Part shown: positions 10,067-18,519 of the stretch, piece by piece
How the letters are laid out: each line of letters starts with the position of its first letter
Position numbering within the stretch: the stretch's first letter is position 1
Assembly (NCBI GenBank): GCA_050260375.1
Contig: JBLNCA010000025.1
Span: 69,308-133,307, forward strand
Direction: 5' to 3'
DNA length: 64,000 nt
Source: DTFZ01 sp050260375
GTDB lineage: Bacteria; Bacillota; Clostridia; Christensenellales; SZUA-584
Notes under the pieces: model-generated
The model's input: only the letters and a program-made list of their open reading frames with translations
The model's database searches: none
What the model was told of the DNA's origin: nothing
Made by a program: the position numbers and the translations under genes

Positions 10067-11624
10067 AAATCGCCAAATTGAAGTGTCGGAAGAATATAGA
10101 ATAATGGTAATAGACGACGAAGAGGGGATACTCGACAGCATACAGGCCATGCTCACAAGAAACGGCTACTGGTGCAGAGGGTTCTCCAATCCGCTCGACG
10201 GGCTCGAAGAGTTAAAGAAGAATCATTACGATCTGCTTGTGCTCGATTATTTCATGCAGCCGATACACGGGGAAGAAGTAGTTGCGCAGATACGCAAAAC
10301 GAATTCTGAGCTCTATATACTGCTGCTTACGGGGCATAAAGACCTCGCGCCGCCCATAAGTACTATAAAATCGCTGGACATACAAGCGTACTGCGAAAAG
10401 AGCGACCGGCTTGACCAGCTGCAGCTGCTTATTGAATCGGGTATAAAATCCATATCGCAGATGCGCACGATACAGAAGTTCCGCGACGGGCTGCAGAGCA
10501 TACTCGGCTCGGTGCCTAAAATATACCAGCTTCAGCCAATAGGAAATATACTCGAGGAGATACTGGTACAGCTATTGCCCATGGCAAACAGCGAGGACGC
10601 GTTCATACTTGTTGACGATATACCGAGCATAGAGCAGTCAAAGGGTGAAAGCGAAAAGAAGAGCATATACAAAGGAATAGGCAAATACAACGTAAATATA
10701 GAAGAGTTTCCCGAACTGCTCGACCACGAACTGATGGAGGCTATAGGGCGGGCGCGCACCAGCATGAAAGTTGTAAACGTGCCCGACGGCGTAATTGTAC
10801 CGCTGGGCGACGAATCGAACGCGTCAATCGGCGCTATTTACGTAAGCAGCTTTAACGCCGACGAAGGCATAAAACTGCTGCAGATATATGCAAGCCAGGC
10901 GGCGTCTTCGATAAACAACGCATTTCTGCATTCCCTCGTCAACACTAAGAACGAAGAGCTTAACAGCACTTACGCTCAGCTTAAAATAAGGTATATGGAC
11001 ACAATAGAGGTGTTAAGGCTTGCGGTCGACGCCAAGGACGAGTATACCCGCGGGCATTCGGACAGAGTCGCGTATTACGCTACGAAGATAGGCGAAAAGT
11101 TCGGCCTGGATCCCAAAGAGCTGGAACATCTGCGCATTGCGGGCATATTCCACGATATAGGCAAAATAGGCACTGCGGACGATATACTCCTCAAAAACGA
11201 GAGCCTCAATGCATTGGAATATGAGGAAATAAAACAGCATCCCATTAAAGGCGCGATGATACTTTCGGCGGTTTCGATGTTCCAGGATATCGTTCCTATT
11301 GTTAAGCACCATCATGAGCACTACGACGGCTCGGGCTATCCGGACGGATTAAAGGGCGACGAGATATCATTGAGCGCGTCGATAATATCCGTGGCGGACG
11401 CGTTTGACGCAATGATGAGCGACCGCCATTACAGGAGGCATCTCTCGCTTGAAGAAACCAGGCGGCAGCTCATAGGAGGAGCGGGCACTCAATTTAACAA
11501 GGAAGTTGTCGACGCGTTCCTTGAGGTGCTCGATACGGACGAAGACATACAGTCGATGATCAAAAATGTTCCGTACTCGATGGATATAAAATCAAAGCTG
11601 AATATCAGCGTGGTAAATGAATAG
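10059..11624 (+). CDS. response regulator with C-terminal HD-GYP phosphodiesterase domain
   Basis: 521 residues. The N-terminal receiver (1-~130) has the acidic pair in MVIDDEE, phospho-acceptor Asp63 (VLDYFMQP) and Thr in LLLTGH; the conserved Lys is in CEKSD rather than the usual KP. A middle region (~150-290) looks GAF-like. The C-terminal HD-GYP domain (~310-490) has GHSDRVAYYA, HDIGKIG and HHEHYDGSGYPDGLKG, the signature of cyclic-di-GMP phosphodiesterases. Output is therefore probably a change in cyclic-di-GMP, not direct DNA binding. It is translationally coupled to the kinase, its presumed partner, and followed by a terminator. Confidence 0.92.
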   Translation: MRKNRQIEVSEEYRIMVIDDEEGILDSIQAMLTRNGYWCRGFSNPLDGLEELKKNHYDLLVLDYFMQPIHGEEVVAQIRKTNSELYILLLTGHKDLAPPISTIKSLDIQAYCEKSDRLDQLQLLIESGIKSISQMRTIQKFRDGLQSILGSVPKIYQLQPIGNILEEILVQLLPMANSEDAFILVDDIPSIEQSKGESEKKSIYKGIGKYNVNIEEFPELLDHELMEAIGRARTSMKVVNVPDGVIVPLGDESNASIGAIYVSSFNADEGIKLLQIYASQAASSINNAFLHSLVNTKNEELNSTYAQLKIRYMDTIEVLRLAVDAKDEYTRGHSDRVAYYATKIGEKFGLDPKELEHLRIAGIFHDIGKIGTADDILLKNESLNALEYEEIKQHPIKGAMILSAVSMFQDIVPIVKHHHEHYDGSGYPDGLKGDEISLSASIISVADAFDAMMSDRHYRRHLSLEETRRQLIGGAGTQFNKEVVDAFLEVLDTDEDIQSMIKNVPYSMDIKSKLNISVVNE

Positions 11625-11655
11625 CAGCCTCGCGGCAATTTTTTTAGCTCATATT

Positions 11656-11697
11656 TACACCCCGCCAAGCCTCACGTCTTGTCGGGGACCCCGTATT
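11656..11697 (+). repeat. dispersed hairpin repeat, family R1, single copy
   Basis: A stem of CCCCGCCAAG and CTTGTCGGGG (one mismatch) around CCTCACGT, followed by ACCCCGTATTAAA. The same plan and the same 3' tail recur at 39115-39156 (reverse orientation) and as a tandem array at 47871-48038. Confidence 0.7.
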
Positions 11698-11727
11698 AAA
11701 ACGTCCGGTATATCCGGACGTTTTTTG
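11697..11727 (+). terminator. Rho-independent terminator after the NRPS/two-component operon
   Basis: Perfect 8-bp stem ACGTCCGG/CCGGACGT with a 5-base loop (TATAT), preceded by A residues and followed by six T. It lies about 75 bases after the HD-GYP gene stop. Bases 11625-12073 hold no convincing gene: one R1 repeat, this terminator, and an AT-rich promoter region. Confidence 0.9.
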
Positions 11728-11909
11728 CTGTTGGGTCCCCGTATATACGCCCATAATATCTGGGTATTCAAAAAACCAGAGTTTTTTTGCGGAAATCATA
11801 AAAAACAATCGAAAACATCGCTCATTTCGGTGCAGACTAACCATAAAAACGCTAATTGATGTAAATATGTATTAATGTATTTATCCAGGAGATAACATGT
11901 AAATACAAG

Positions 11910-11939
11910 TTGACATATGTATATCCGTTGAGTTATACT
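11910..11939 (+). promoter_or_regulatory. sigma-A-type promoter
   Basis: Consensus TTGACA at 11910-11915, an 18-base spacer, and TATACT at 11934-11939. It precedes the lipoprotein gene starting at 12074, leaving a leader of about 130 bases in which I saw no recognised structure. Confidence 0.75.
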
Positions 11940-12073
11940 ACATCCATAGGTTTTGAGAAATCGAATGCATTACGCAAAAAGGTTTATACTCAAGACAGGG
12001 TATAAAAGTATGAAATTAACAGATACTACACAGCATGAGCAAGAGATATGTCAATAATGCGGGAGCAGGTATT

Positions 12074-13030
12074 ATGTTAAAACGGGCAGGCAGATTGCTG
12101 TGTATAGCTATAATAATAACACTTCTTTTAAGCGGCTGTCAGCAGGATGCAATAAAATGCCTCATAATCATGCCGTCGTCGCTGGATATAAAATACCCGG
12201 CGATGGAAGCTGCAGCCCAAAAGTGGGCGGACAGCCGTAAAGTCAGCTTAACTGTGGCGGCTCCGTCGCTGCCTACCGCATACGAACAGCAGAAGGTATT
12301 AGAGCAATATATTGATGAAGAATGGGACATAATCTGCATAGAACCTTTGGGAGAAACAGAACTCGCGCCGTTACTCGAATATGTTCATGACAAGGGGACC
12401 ATTGTCGTTTCTATAAAAAGCGATATAAAGAGCGCCGATTACAACATCAAGCCGTTTTCGAACGAGGAGATGGGGAGACAGATGATGGGCAGCTTAAGCG
12501 AACTTATGGACGGCCATGGCATGTATTTGACAATGGTGTCTGCAGAAAAGGCCGCCGACACGCTGGAGATTGAGTTAGCCGCATTTGAAGAGCAAAGAAC
12601 CAAATATGTGGATATGTTTGCCGCTTCGAGGCTTGAGCAGTCGGAGGGAAAAGCAGACAAGGCAAAGCAGCTTGTGGACAAGGCTTATGCCGATTTTCAG
12701 ATAAACGGCGTTTTGTTCTTTTCCACGCAGGAAGGCATAGGCGTGTCCGCCTGGCAGCAGGAGAAAAACAAGAAACTCTCTGCAGTAGGGCTGGGAGATA
12801 AGGATTTACTGACCGACGAGCTGGAAAACGGGACAATTGACATTCTCTATTACTGGAATGAGGAGAATCTCACGCTCGCGTCGCTGGAGGTTGGGTTTAA
12901 GGCGGCAGAATCAAAGAATTTTCAGCCCGGAGACGTAATAACGCTGCCTTTTGAAGGATATGAGACATTGCGGCGTGCGGAGGGGAACACCTGGCTGGGC
13001 CGGGACATTCAAACAATTACAGCAAATTGA
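12074..13030 (+). CDS. sugar-type periplasmic-binding lipoprotein
   Basis: About 318 residues from ATG 12074, which has GGAGCAGG upstream and gives a clean signal peptide; the in-frame ATG at 12035 lacks a Shine-Dalgarno sequence. The N-terminus (MLKRAGRLLC...) ends in the lipobox LLLSGC. The body resembles Peripla_BP_4 (RbsB-like) binding proteins, with the pattern DIICIEPLGETELAPLLEYV then GTIVVSIKSD, but is divergent. No ATPase or permease of the ribose type adjoins; the next gene is an SDR and the following ABC genes are of a different, exporter-like class. It may sense or bind a ligand for another system. Ligand unknown. Confidence 0.75.
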   Translation: MLKRAGRLLCIAIIITLLLSGCQQDAIKCLIIMPSSLDIKYPAMEAAAQKWADSRKVSLTVAAPSLPTAYEQQKVLEQYIDEEWDIICIEPLGETELAPLLEYVHDKGTIVVSIKSDIKSADYNIKPFSNEEMGRQMMGSLSELMDGHGMYLTMVSAEKAADTLEIELAAFEEQRTKYVDMFAASRLEQSEGKADKAKQLVDKAYADFQINGVLFFSTQEGIGVSAWQQEKNKKLSAVGLGDKDLLTDELENGTIDILYYWNEENLTLASLEVGFKAAESKNFQPGDVITLPFEGYETLRRAEGNTWLGRDIQTITAN

Positions 13031-13071
13031 ACGGTTTACATTATAAGATTCAGCGAAAAGGAGTTAATACA

Positions 13072-13851
13072 ATGAGAGTTTTGGATTTGTTCAGTTTGAA
13101 AGGCAAAACGGCGGTTGTTACCGGATCGGCGCGCGGACTCGGCAAAGCGATGTCCGAGGCTATGGCGGATTGCGGCGCGGATATTGCGGTGCTCGATATT
13201 GACATAGAGACGGCAAAAGCCACGGCAGATCATATACAATCCAAATACGGCGTCAAGTCGAAGGCCTTTTATGTGGACGTTGCAAAATATGATTCGTGCC
13301 AGCAGGCCTGCGACGCGGTGATGGAAGAATGGGGACATATAGACATACTGCTCAACAACGCCGGAATATGCATCAACGTCGATGCTCAGGATATGTCTCT
13401 TGAGGACTGGACGAAGGTTATAGACATCAATATGAACGGCGTATGGTATATGTCGCAGATAGTCGGCAGGATAATGATTAAGCAAAAAGGCGGCAACATA
13501 ATCAACCTGTCGTCGATGTCCGGATATATTGTAAACACGCCTCAGGGGCAGGTGTCCTATAACGCTTCCAAGGCGGGCGTTATACACATGACGCGTTCGC
13601 TGGCAGCCGAATGGGTGGACTACAACATACGCGTCAATTCCATAGCTCCCGGATACATGGATACCGATCTTGTACACAAAACGCTGGTAGAAGACGGCCC
13701 GTGGGCAAGAAAATGGATGGAGCTTACGCCTATGAAGCGCGCGGGGAGACCGGAGGAACTGGGGCCGCTTGCAGTTTATCTCGCCAGCGACGCCAGCAGC
13801 TTCATGACAGGATCGATAGTCGTAATAGACGGCGGATATACGATCTGGTAG
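13072..13851 (+). CDS. short-chain dehydrogenase/reductase (polyol/ketose type)
   Basis: About 259 residues from ATG 13072, preceded by AAAAGGAG; an upstream ATG at 13027 overlaps the previous gene and lacks a ribosome site. Classical SDR features: cofactor loop TGSARGLG, an Asp after beta-2 (VLDID) favouring NAD(H), NNAG, a Ser in SSMSGY, the YNASK active site and the C-terminal GSIVVIDGGY. Sequence style is closest to ketose reductase/polyol dehydrogenases, which fits the neighbouring polyol operon, but the substrate is inferred. Confidence 0.88.
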   Translation: MRVLDLFSLKGKTAVVTGSARGLGKAMSEAMADCGADIAVLDIDIETAKATADHIQSKYGVKSKAFYVDVAKYDSCQQACDAVMEEWGHIDILLNNAGICINVDAQDMSLEDWTKVIDINMNGVWYMSQIVGRIMIKQKGGNIINLSSMSGYIVNTPQGQVSYNASKAGVIHMTRSLAAEWVDYNIRVNSIAPGYMDTDLVHKTLVEDGPWARKWMELTPMKRAGRPEELGPLAVYLASDASSFMTGSIVVIDGGYTIW

Positions 13852-13890
13852 AAAATAAATCTTACGTGATGGTAAGGCGGTGTAATTGAC

Positions 13891-14856
13891 TTGCTGCAGA
13901 TGACCAACATCACAAAAAAATATGCTAAAAAGCTTGCGCTAGATAACATATCGTTCCAGATAGATTCCGGGGAAGTCGTCGGACTTCTGGGCAGAAACGG
14001 CGCCGGTAAAAGCACTATTATGAACATACTCACCGGCTATCTGCCCTGGAATGAGGGAACGGTGTCGATCGCGGGCATTGATATGGCCAAGGAACCGCAC
14101 AAGGCCAAAAGGCACATAGGTTATCTGCCCGAGCAGCCGCCGCTTTACGATACGATGACTGTAGAGGAGTATTTGGCGTTCGCCGGAAAGATTAAATGCG
14201 TTCAGGGCAGCGAGCTGAAAAAGCAGATCGACGAGGTATGCGAAAGCATAGGATTGACGTCGGAAAGAAACAGGCTGATACGCAATCTGTCAAAAGGCTA
14301 CCGGCAGCGCGTGGGCATGGCGCAGGCGATGATTGGAAACCCTGACATATTAATACTCGACGAGCCGACCGTTGGCCTTGACCCAAAGCAGATAGTTGAA
14401 ATTCGTTCGGTAATAAAGGAGTTCGGCAGAAACAGGACGGTAATGATAAGCTCGCATATACTGTCCGAGATAGCCGAGATATGCGACAGGGTTATCGTTA
14501 TACGCGACGGCAGGCTTGTCGCGGACCGCAAAACGACGCAGCTGGATTCCGCCGGCTCGGCGCGCATACGAATCAGGGTTTCATGCGCAGCCGAAGCGTT
14601 CAAACCTGTAATCGAATCTATCGAAGGCATAAAGAAATACGCGCATGCGGGAGTATTCGAGAAGGGCACAAGCGATTGGGAGATAGAATACTCGCAAAGC
14701 GATACTGGCTTCCGCGGGCGCATGTTTGACGCTGTTGTTAACGGCGGAATGAAGCTGTTTGAATTAAGTCCGCTTAAGACCGATATAGAAAGCATGTTCC
14801 TTCAGCTTACAGCGGAAGAAGGGGCAACAGGGCTGATAGGAGAAGAAACGGTATGA
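13891..14856 (+). CDS. ABC transporter ATP-binding protein (GldA-like)
   Basis: 321 residues. Walker A GRNGAGKST, Q-loop in GYLPEQPPLYD, signature LSKGYRQRVGMAQ and Walker B ILILDEPTVGLDP, with a C-terminal extension typical of ABC-2 drug/lipid exporters. The TTG at 13891 has GGCGGTG upstream; ATG at 13900 is an alternative. It overlaps its permease by 4 bases and heads a four-gene set (ATPase, permease, GldG-like, DUF4340) that recurs in many bacteria. Confidence 0.92.
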   Translation: MLQMTNITKKYAKKLALDNISFQIDSGEVVGLLGRNGAGKSTIMNILTGYLPWNEGTVSIAGIDMAKEPHKAKRHIGYLPEQPPLYDTMTVEEYLAFAGKIKCVQGSELKKQIDEVCESIGLTSERNRLIRNLSKGYRQRVGMAQAMIGNPDILILDEPTVGLDPKQIVEIRSVIKEFGRNRTVMISSHILSEIAEICDRVIVIRDGRLVADRKTTQLDSAGSARIRIRVSCAAEAFKPVIESIEGIKKYAHAGVFEKGTSDWEIEYSQSDTGFRGRMFDAVVNGGMKLFELSPLKTDIESMFLQLTAEEGATGLIGEETV

Positions 14857-15563
14857 GCGCTGTCTTTCACAGGGAACTAAAAGACTATTTCAATACGATG
14901 CTGGGATATGTTTTCATTGGCTCGTTCCTGTTCTTGTCCGGCATACTGTTTACGGTCAACAACATACTGGCGCTGAACGCCGAATTCAACACCACGCTTA
15001 ATGACTGCATATATGTGTTTATGCTTGTTGTTCCGCTTTTAACGATGCGTCTAATAGCGGAAGAAAAGAAAACCAAGCGCGACCAGCTGTTGCTGACATC
15101 CAGCCTGACACTGCCGGCCATAATACTTGGCAAATATTTGGCGGCGGTTTGCGTGTTCGCTATCACGCTTTGCTTCACACTGGTTTATCCGATTATACTG
15201 CTTATGTTGGGTAATCCTCCTGTATTGATGATTATAAACGGATATTTGGGCTTTTTCCTGATAGGCGCGGCGTTTATCGCTGTGGGCGTGTTGATATCCA
15301 CACTTACGGAAAACCAGTTGTCTGCAGCCGTCGCCACATACGGCATACTGCTGCTGTTCCTGACGCTCGACTTTTTGATAGCGCAGGTGCGCAGCCCATT
15401 TATAAATACGGTGCTGCAATGGTTCTCATTGTTCCGCCGGTTTGAACCTTACCAGTTCGGAACTTTCAGCATATCTTCAACGATATATTACATTGCGTTC
15501 AGCGCTGTATTTGTAAGCCTGAGCACTATGATGCTTGAGCGCAGGAGGTGGAGCAGTATATGA
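14853..15563 (+). CDS. ABC-2 type permease (GldF-like)
   Basis: 236 residues with about six hydrophobic segments. Segments such as LRLIAEEKKTKRDQLLLTSS between helices 2 and 3 are typical of GldF/ABC2 membrane proteins, where the conserved E-rich loop contacts the ATPase. It starts by ATGA overlap with the ATPase gene and ends overlapping the GldG-like gene. It presumably forms the transmembrane channel of this system; the cargo is unknown. Confidence 0.88.
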   Translation: MSAVFHRELKDYFNTMLGYVFIGSFLFLSGILFTVNNILALNAEFNTTLNDCIYVFMLVVPLLTMRLIAEEKKTKRDQLLLTSSLTLPAIILGKYLAAVCVFAITLCFTLVYPIILLMLGNPPVLMIINGYLGFFLIGAAFIAVGVLISTLTENQLSAAVATYGILLLFLTLDFLIAQVRSPFINTVLQWFSLFRRFEPYQFGTFSISSTIYYIAFSAVFVSLSTMMLERRRWSSI

Positions 15564-16987
15564 ATATAACAAAATCCGTAAAAACGGGCATGCTGAAAAA
15601 GAACAGCATATGGATACTGATTATACTGCTCGTCGTCAGCCTCGGAGTCATGGTTACGCTGATTACCGAACAGCTTGAGGACACCCTTGGCCTGCACTGG
15701 GATCTGACTTCCAATCAGGTATACTCCATAGGAGACGCGACAAAATCGTCGCTGGCCGCGCTCGATAAGCGCATCAATATATATACCGTTTATCCGCAGG
15801 GCGAGGAAGACAGGACCATAGGCGAATTGCTAAAGTATTATAAGATGGCCTCCGGCTTTATTGAAGTTAAAAACATCGACCCCATAAGTACTCCGCTGTT
15901 TCTGAACCAGTTTGAAAGCGAAGACGAAGAGATCGGGAACAACGATATAATTGTAACGCTCGCGGACGATGAAACCAATTTCCGTGTGATCAAGGCGGAA
16001 AACCTTTACGAATGGAATCTTGACGAGGACAAGCTCTATGCGACCGGCTTGGTGGCCGAGCAGCGCATAACGTCCGCCATAGTGTCGCTTATGGGTGGCA
16101 AACAACACGTCGCCTACTTTATGGAAGGCCATAAAGAGATGGATATAGACACGCTTTTCTACCTTAAGGGAACGCTTGATAACGACGAATACGACGTCGA
16201 CTCGTATCATCTCGTATACAACGACAAGCATCTTGAAGAAGGGGATTGCCTGCTGTTTATAGCGCCGCTCTCCGACCTCACAGATGAGGAATACGGCATA
16301 CTCAGAGAATTCCTGAACAACGGCGGGAGAGCTGTGTTTATGATCAACCCGATGGCTCCCGAACTTCCGAATTTTGAAAAAGTGCTGAGCGAATTTGGGC
16401 TTTCTTTAGGCAGGGACATGATTGTCGAGGGGGACTCGTCGCACTACCATAACAACCCCGTTATACTGCGCCCGGATATACTTGACGCAGACGCAATTTC
16501 GATGGTAAAGGAAGCCGGCTCGAGCGTTGTGATGTCGCGCTGCCGGAGCGTAGGCATCAGCGAAGTCGAGGATGTGAAGACATATCCGCTGCTTATGACG
16601 ACAAGCCAGAGCTACGGTAAAGTTAACCCGCTTACCGAAACGCTCGACCGCGAGGAAGGGGATACTGACGGCCCGTTTGTGCTGGCCGCAGCCGCGGAGA
16701 ACACCCGCACCGGCGCGCGCGTCGTGCTCTACGGAAGCACTGATTTTGTATCGTCGCTGGATAATGCGAAATTCGCAGGCAACCTGACCGCGTTCATGGG
16801 CGCCGTATCATGGTCCAGCGGAAAAGGCGCTTCGGTGGTTATCAAACCCAAGTCGCTGGTTAATCCGAAGCTGGAAGTGTCCAGCCAATCGCAAAGCCTG
16901 TTTTTAATAGCATTGGTTGCGGTTGTGCTGCCGGCGGCAGTTATAGTCTCGGGCATTGTAGTTTGGAGACGAAGGGTAAGGCGCTGA
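15560..16987 (+). CDS. GldG-family ABC transporter auxiliary protein
   Basis: 475 residues from ATG 15560, which has AGGAGGTGG upstream; a GTG at 15548 would add four residues. One N-terminal helix (residues ~18-38) and one C-terminal helix (~450-470) flank a large extracytoplasmic domain, the layout of GldG/ABC_transp_aux proteins. YSIGDATKSSLAALDKRINI and the later GGRAVFMINPM are typical of that family. It is translationally coupled to the permease and to the following DUF4340 protein. The extracellular domain probably handles cargo or cell-envelope contact; the exact role is not known. Confidence 0.85.
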   Translation: MNITKSVKTGMLKKNSIWILIILLVVSLGVMVTLITEQLEDTLGLHWDLTSNQVYSIGDATKSSLAALDKRINIYTVYPQGEEDRTIGELLKYYKMASGFIEVKNIDPISTPLFLNQFESEDEEIGNNDIIVTLADDETNFRVIKAENLYEWNLDEDKLYATGLVAEQRITSAIVSLMGGKQHVAYFMEGHKEMDIDTLFYLKGTLDNDEYDVDSYHLVYNDKHLEEGDCLLFIAPLSDLTDEEYGILREFLNNGGRAVFMINPMAPELPNFEKVLSEFGLSLGRDMIVEGDSSHYHNNPVILRPDILDADAISMVKEAGSSVVMSRCRSVGISEVEDVKTYPLLMTTSQSYGKVNPLTETLDREEGDTDGPFVLAAAAENTRTGARVVLYGSTDFVSSLDNAKFAGNLTAFMGAVSWSSGKGASVVIKPKSLVNPKLEVSSQSQSLFLIALVAVVLPAAVIVSGIVVWRRRVRR

Positions 16988-18333
16988 TGACACGGACGAA
17001 GAAGCTTGTTTTAATAAGCTTGACGGCGGTTTTGGTGCTGCTGGCTGGAGTAATGGTATTAGTCTCGTCCCTGGGGAAGAAAGCTGCGGGCATATGGCTT
17101 TCAAGAACGCCCGTACAGGATATTGTCTCCATACAGATAGAGGACAGGGAGTCGGATAACGCGCTCGCCGTCAAGTATGAAAACGGGGAGTGGAACATGG
17201 ACGGTGTTGCCGTGGAGCAGGAGAAGATGGCTCCGCTGCTTGCAACGCTGGGCTATATGAAAGCGGCTTACAAGGTTGAAGACAGGGAGAATATGGCGCA
17301 ATACGCGCTGGACGACCCCCGCGTGGTGATAAGCGTTGAGCTTAAAAACGGCGGCAGGCAGAGGTATATGCTGGGGGATTCTTATGCAAACACCGGTACA
17401 TACATGCAAGTGCAGGATGATAATTCTATATACCTGTTAGACGAGATGAGAGCCGATGTGCTGCTGACCTCTTCGAAGGTGATAATGGAAATACCACTTA
17501 ACCAGGTCAATTTCAACAAGATCGTAGGCGTCACCATTAAGTCTCCGGAAAAGGGCGAAATAAGATGCAATCAGTCCGAGGCGCCAAGGTCGCGGGGGGA
17601 TTTCTACTGGAGGATGGCAATGCCTTATACCTGCAATGCCAGCACCGACGGCATACAGGAGATAATCGACCATATTGAAAGCATCGAGTGGGTAAAAGAG
17701 GTTAAAGGAGCCAGGCAGGACAGCGAGTACGGGCTGGACGCAGAGTCGAGAGTATTTACGTTATACGACTCGTTCGACCGCGAGCTAAAGATAACGGTGG
17801 GGGATGCGCAAGGCGATAAGGTGTACTGCAAAATAAGCGGCCTTGACGGAGTCTACCTGATTGACAAAAAGATATTAAACGTATTTGACATAAACGCCAA
17901 AGAGATAATCGACCCGACACTTTACTACTTTGAGGTAGCGTCGGTCACGGAATGCGCAATAACGTTCGGAGAAGACAGGCATTCGCTGCAGGCGGTATGG
18001 GTTAAGGATGAGACGACGGGCAAACAGGAACAAAGGTTCGTTGCGGACGGCGCGTCCATACCAAGCGCCGATTACCATACGATAGCGGCGGCGTTGCAGG
18101 ATATAAAGTGGGACATGGAGCCCCTGGATGAATCGGAATTGGGGGATGAAGTAGGCGTGTTCTTATTCAAGCGTCTGTCTGCTCCCTATGAAGAACTGCT
18201 GACTTTCAGAGAAGTAAAAGGCCGCCCCGGATTTGTAAGCGTCGATTACGGAAACGGTGCGCTGGGCGTTCTGAAAACCGATGAAATTAAAGCTTTCATA
18301 TCAAAAATCAAAGATGTGGAAGGAACAATATAA
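16987..18333 (+). CDS. DUF4340 domain protein, partner of the GldG-type ABC system
   Basis: About 448 residues from ATG 16987, which overlaps the upstream stop (TGATG). One N-terminal membrane helix (LVLISLTAVLVLLAGVMVLV) anchors a mostly beta-rich extracytoplasmic domain. Repeated 'ESRVFTLYDSFDRELKITVG'-like stretches and the conserved YMLGD turn (RYMLGDSYANTG) mark DUF4340, which habitually follows GldG genes. Function unknown; its position says it belongs to the same envelope complex. Confidence 0.82.
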   Translation: MTRTKKLVLISLTAVLVLLAGVMVLVSSLGKKAAGIWLSRTPVQDIVSIQIEDRESDNALAVKYENGEWNMDGVAVEQEKMAPLLATLGYMKAAYKVEDRENMAQYALDDPRVVISVELKNGGRQRYMLGDSYANTGTYMQVQDDNSIYLLDEMRADVLLTSSKVIMEIPLNQVNFNKIVGVTIKSPEKGEIRCNQSEAPRSRGDFYWRMAMPYTCNASTDGIQEIIDHIESIEWVKEVKGARQDSEYGLDAESRVFTLYDSFDRELKITVGDAQGDKVYCKISGLDGVYLIDKKILNVFDINAKEIIDPTLYYFEVASVTECAITFGEDRHSLQAVWVKDETTGKQEQRFVADGASIPSADYHTIAAALQDIKWDMEPLDESELGDEVGVFLFKRLSAPYEELLTFREVKGRPGFVSVDYGNGALGVLKTDEIKAFISKIKDVEGTI

Positions 18334-18465
18334 GGCTGAAACACGGCGTTAAAACCATGAAATTCATTGCTTGGAAAGGGGGGAATAAGCAAAGGGCTGT
18401 TTGGGTTTTATGGTTTAAGCAGATCAAAAATACAAATAAAAACGCCATGGATTCAGCAAACAAAA

Positions 18466-18490
18466 AATGAATGATTTAGCCCCATTCATT
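18466..18490 (+). promoter_or_regulatory. inverted repeat upstream of the sugar-binding lipoprotein
   Basis: AATGAATG (18466-18473) and CATTCATT (18483-18490) form a perfect 8-bp stem around ATTTAGCCC, about 30 bases before the start codon. There is no T-run, so it is more likely an operator or mRNA 5' structure than a terminator. Confidence 0.4.
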
Positions 18491-18519
18491 ATTACCCAAA
18501 ACTTATAGGAGGAAAGAGA

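Noticed and set aside
11617..11859. 80-codon frame after the HD-GYP gene
   Set aside because: It runs through an R1 repeat and the terminator hairpin; no ribosome site or family.
18334..18519. Riboswitch before the sugar-binding lipoprotein
   Set aside because: Only a simple 8-bp inverted repeat is visible; no known aptamer pattern.
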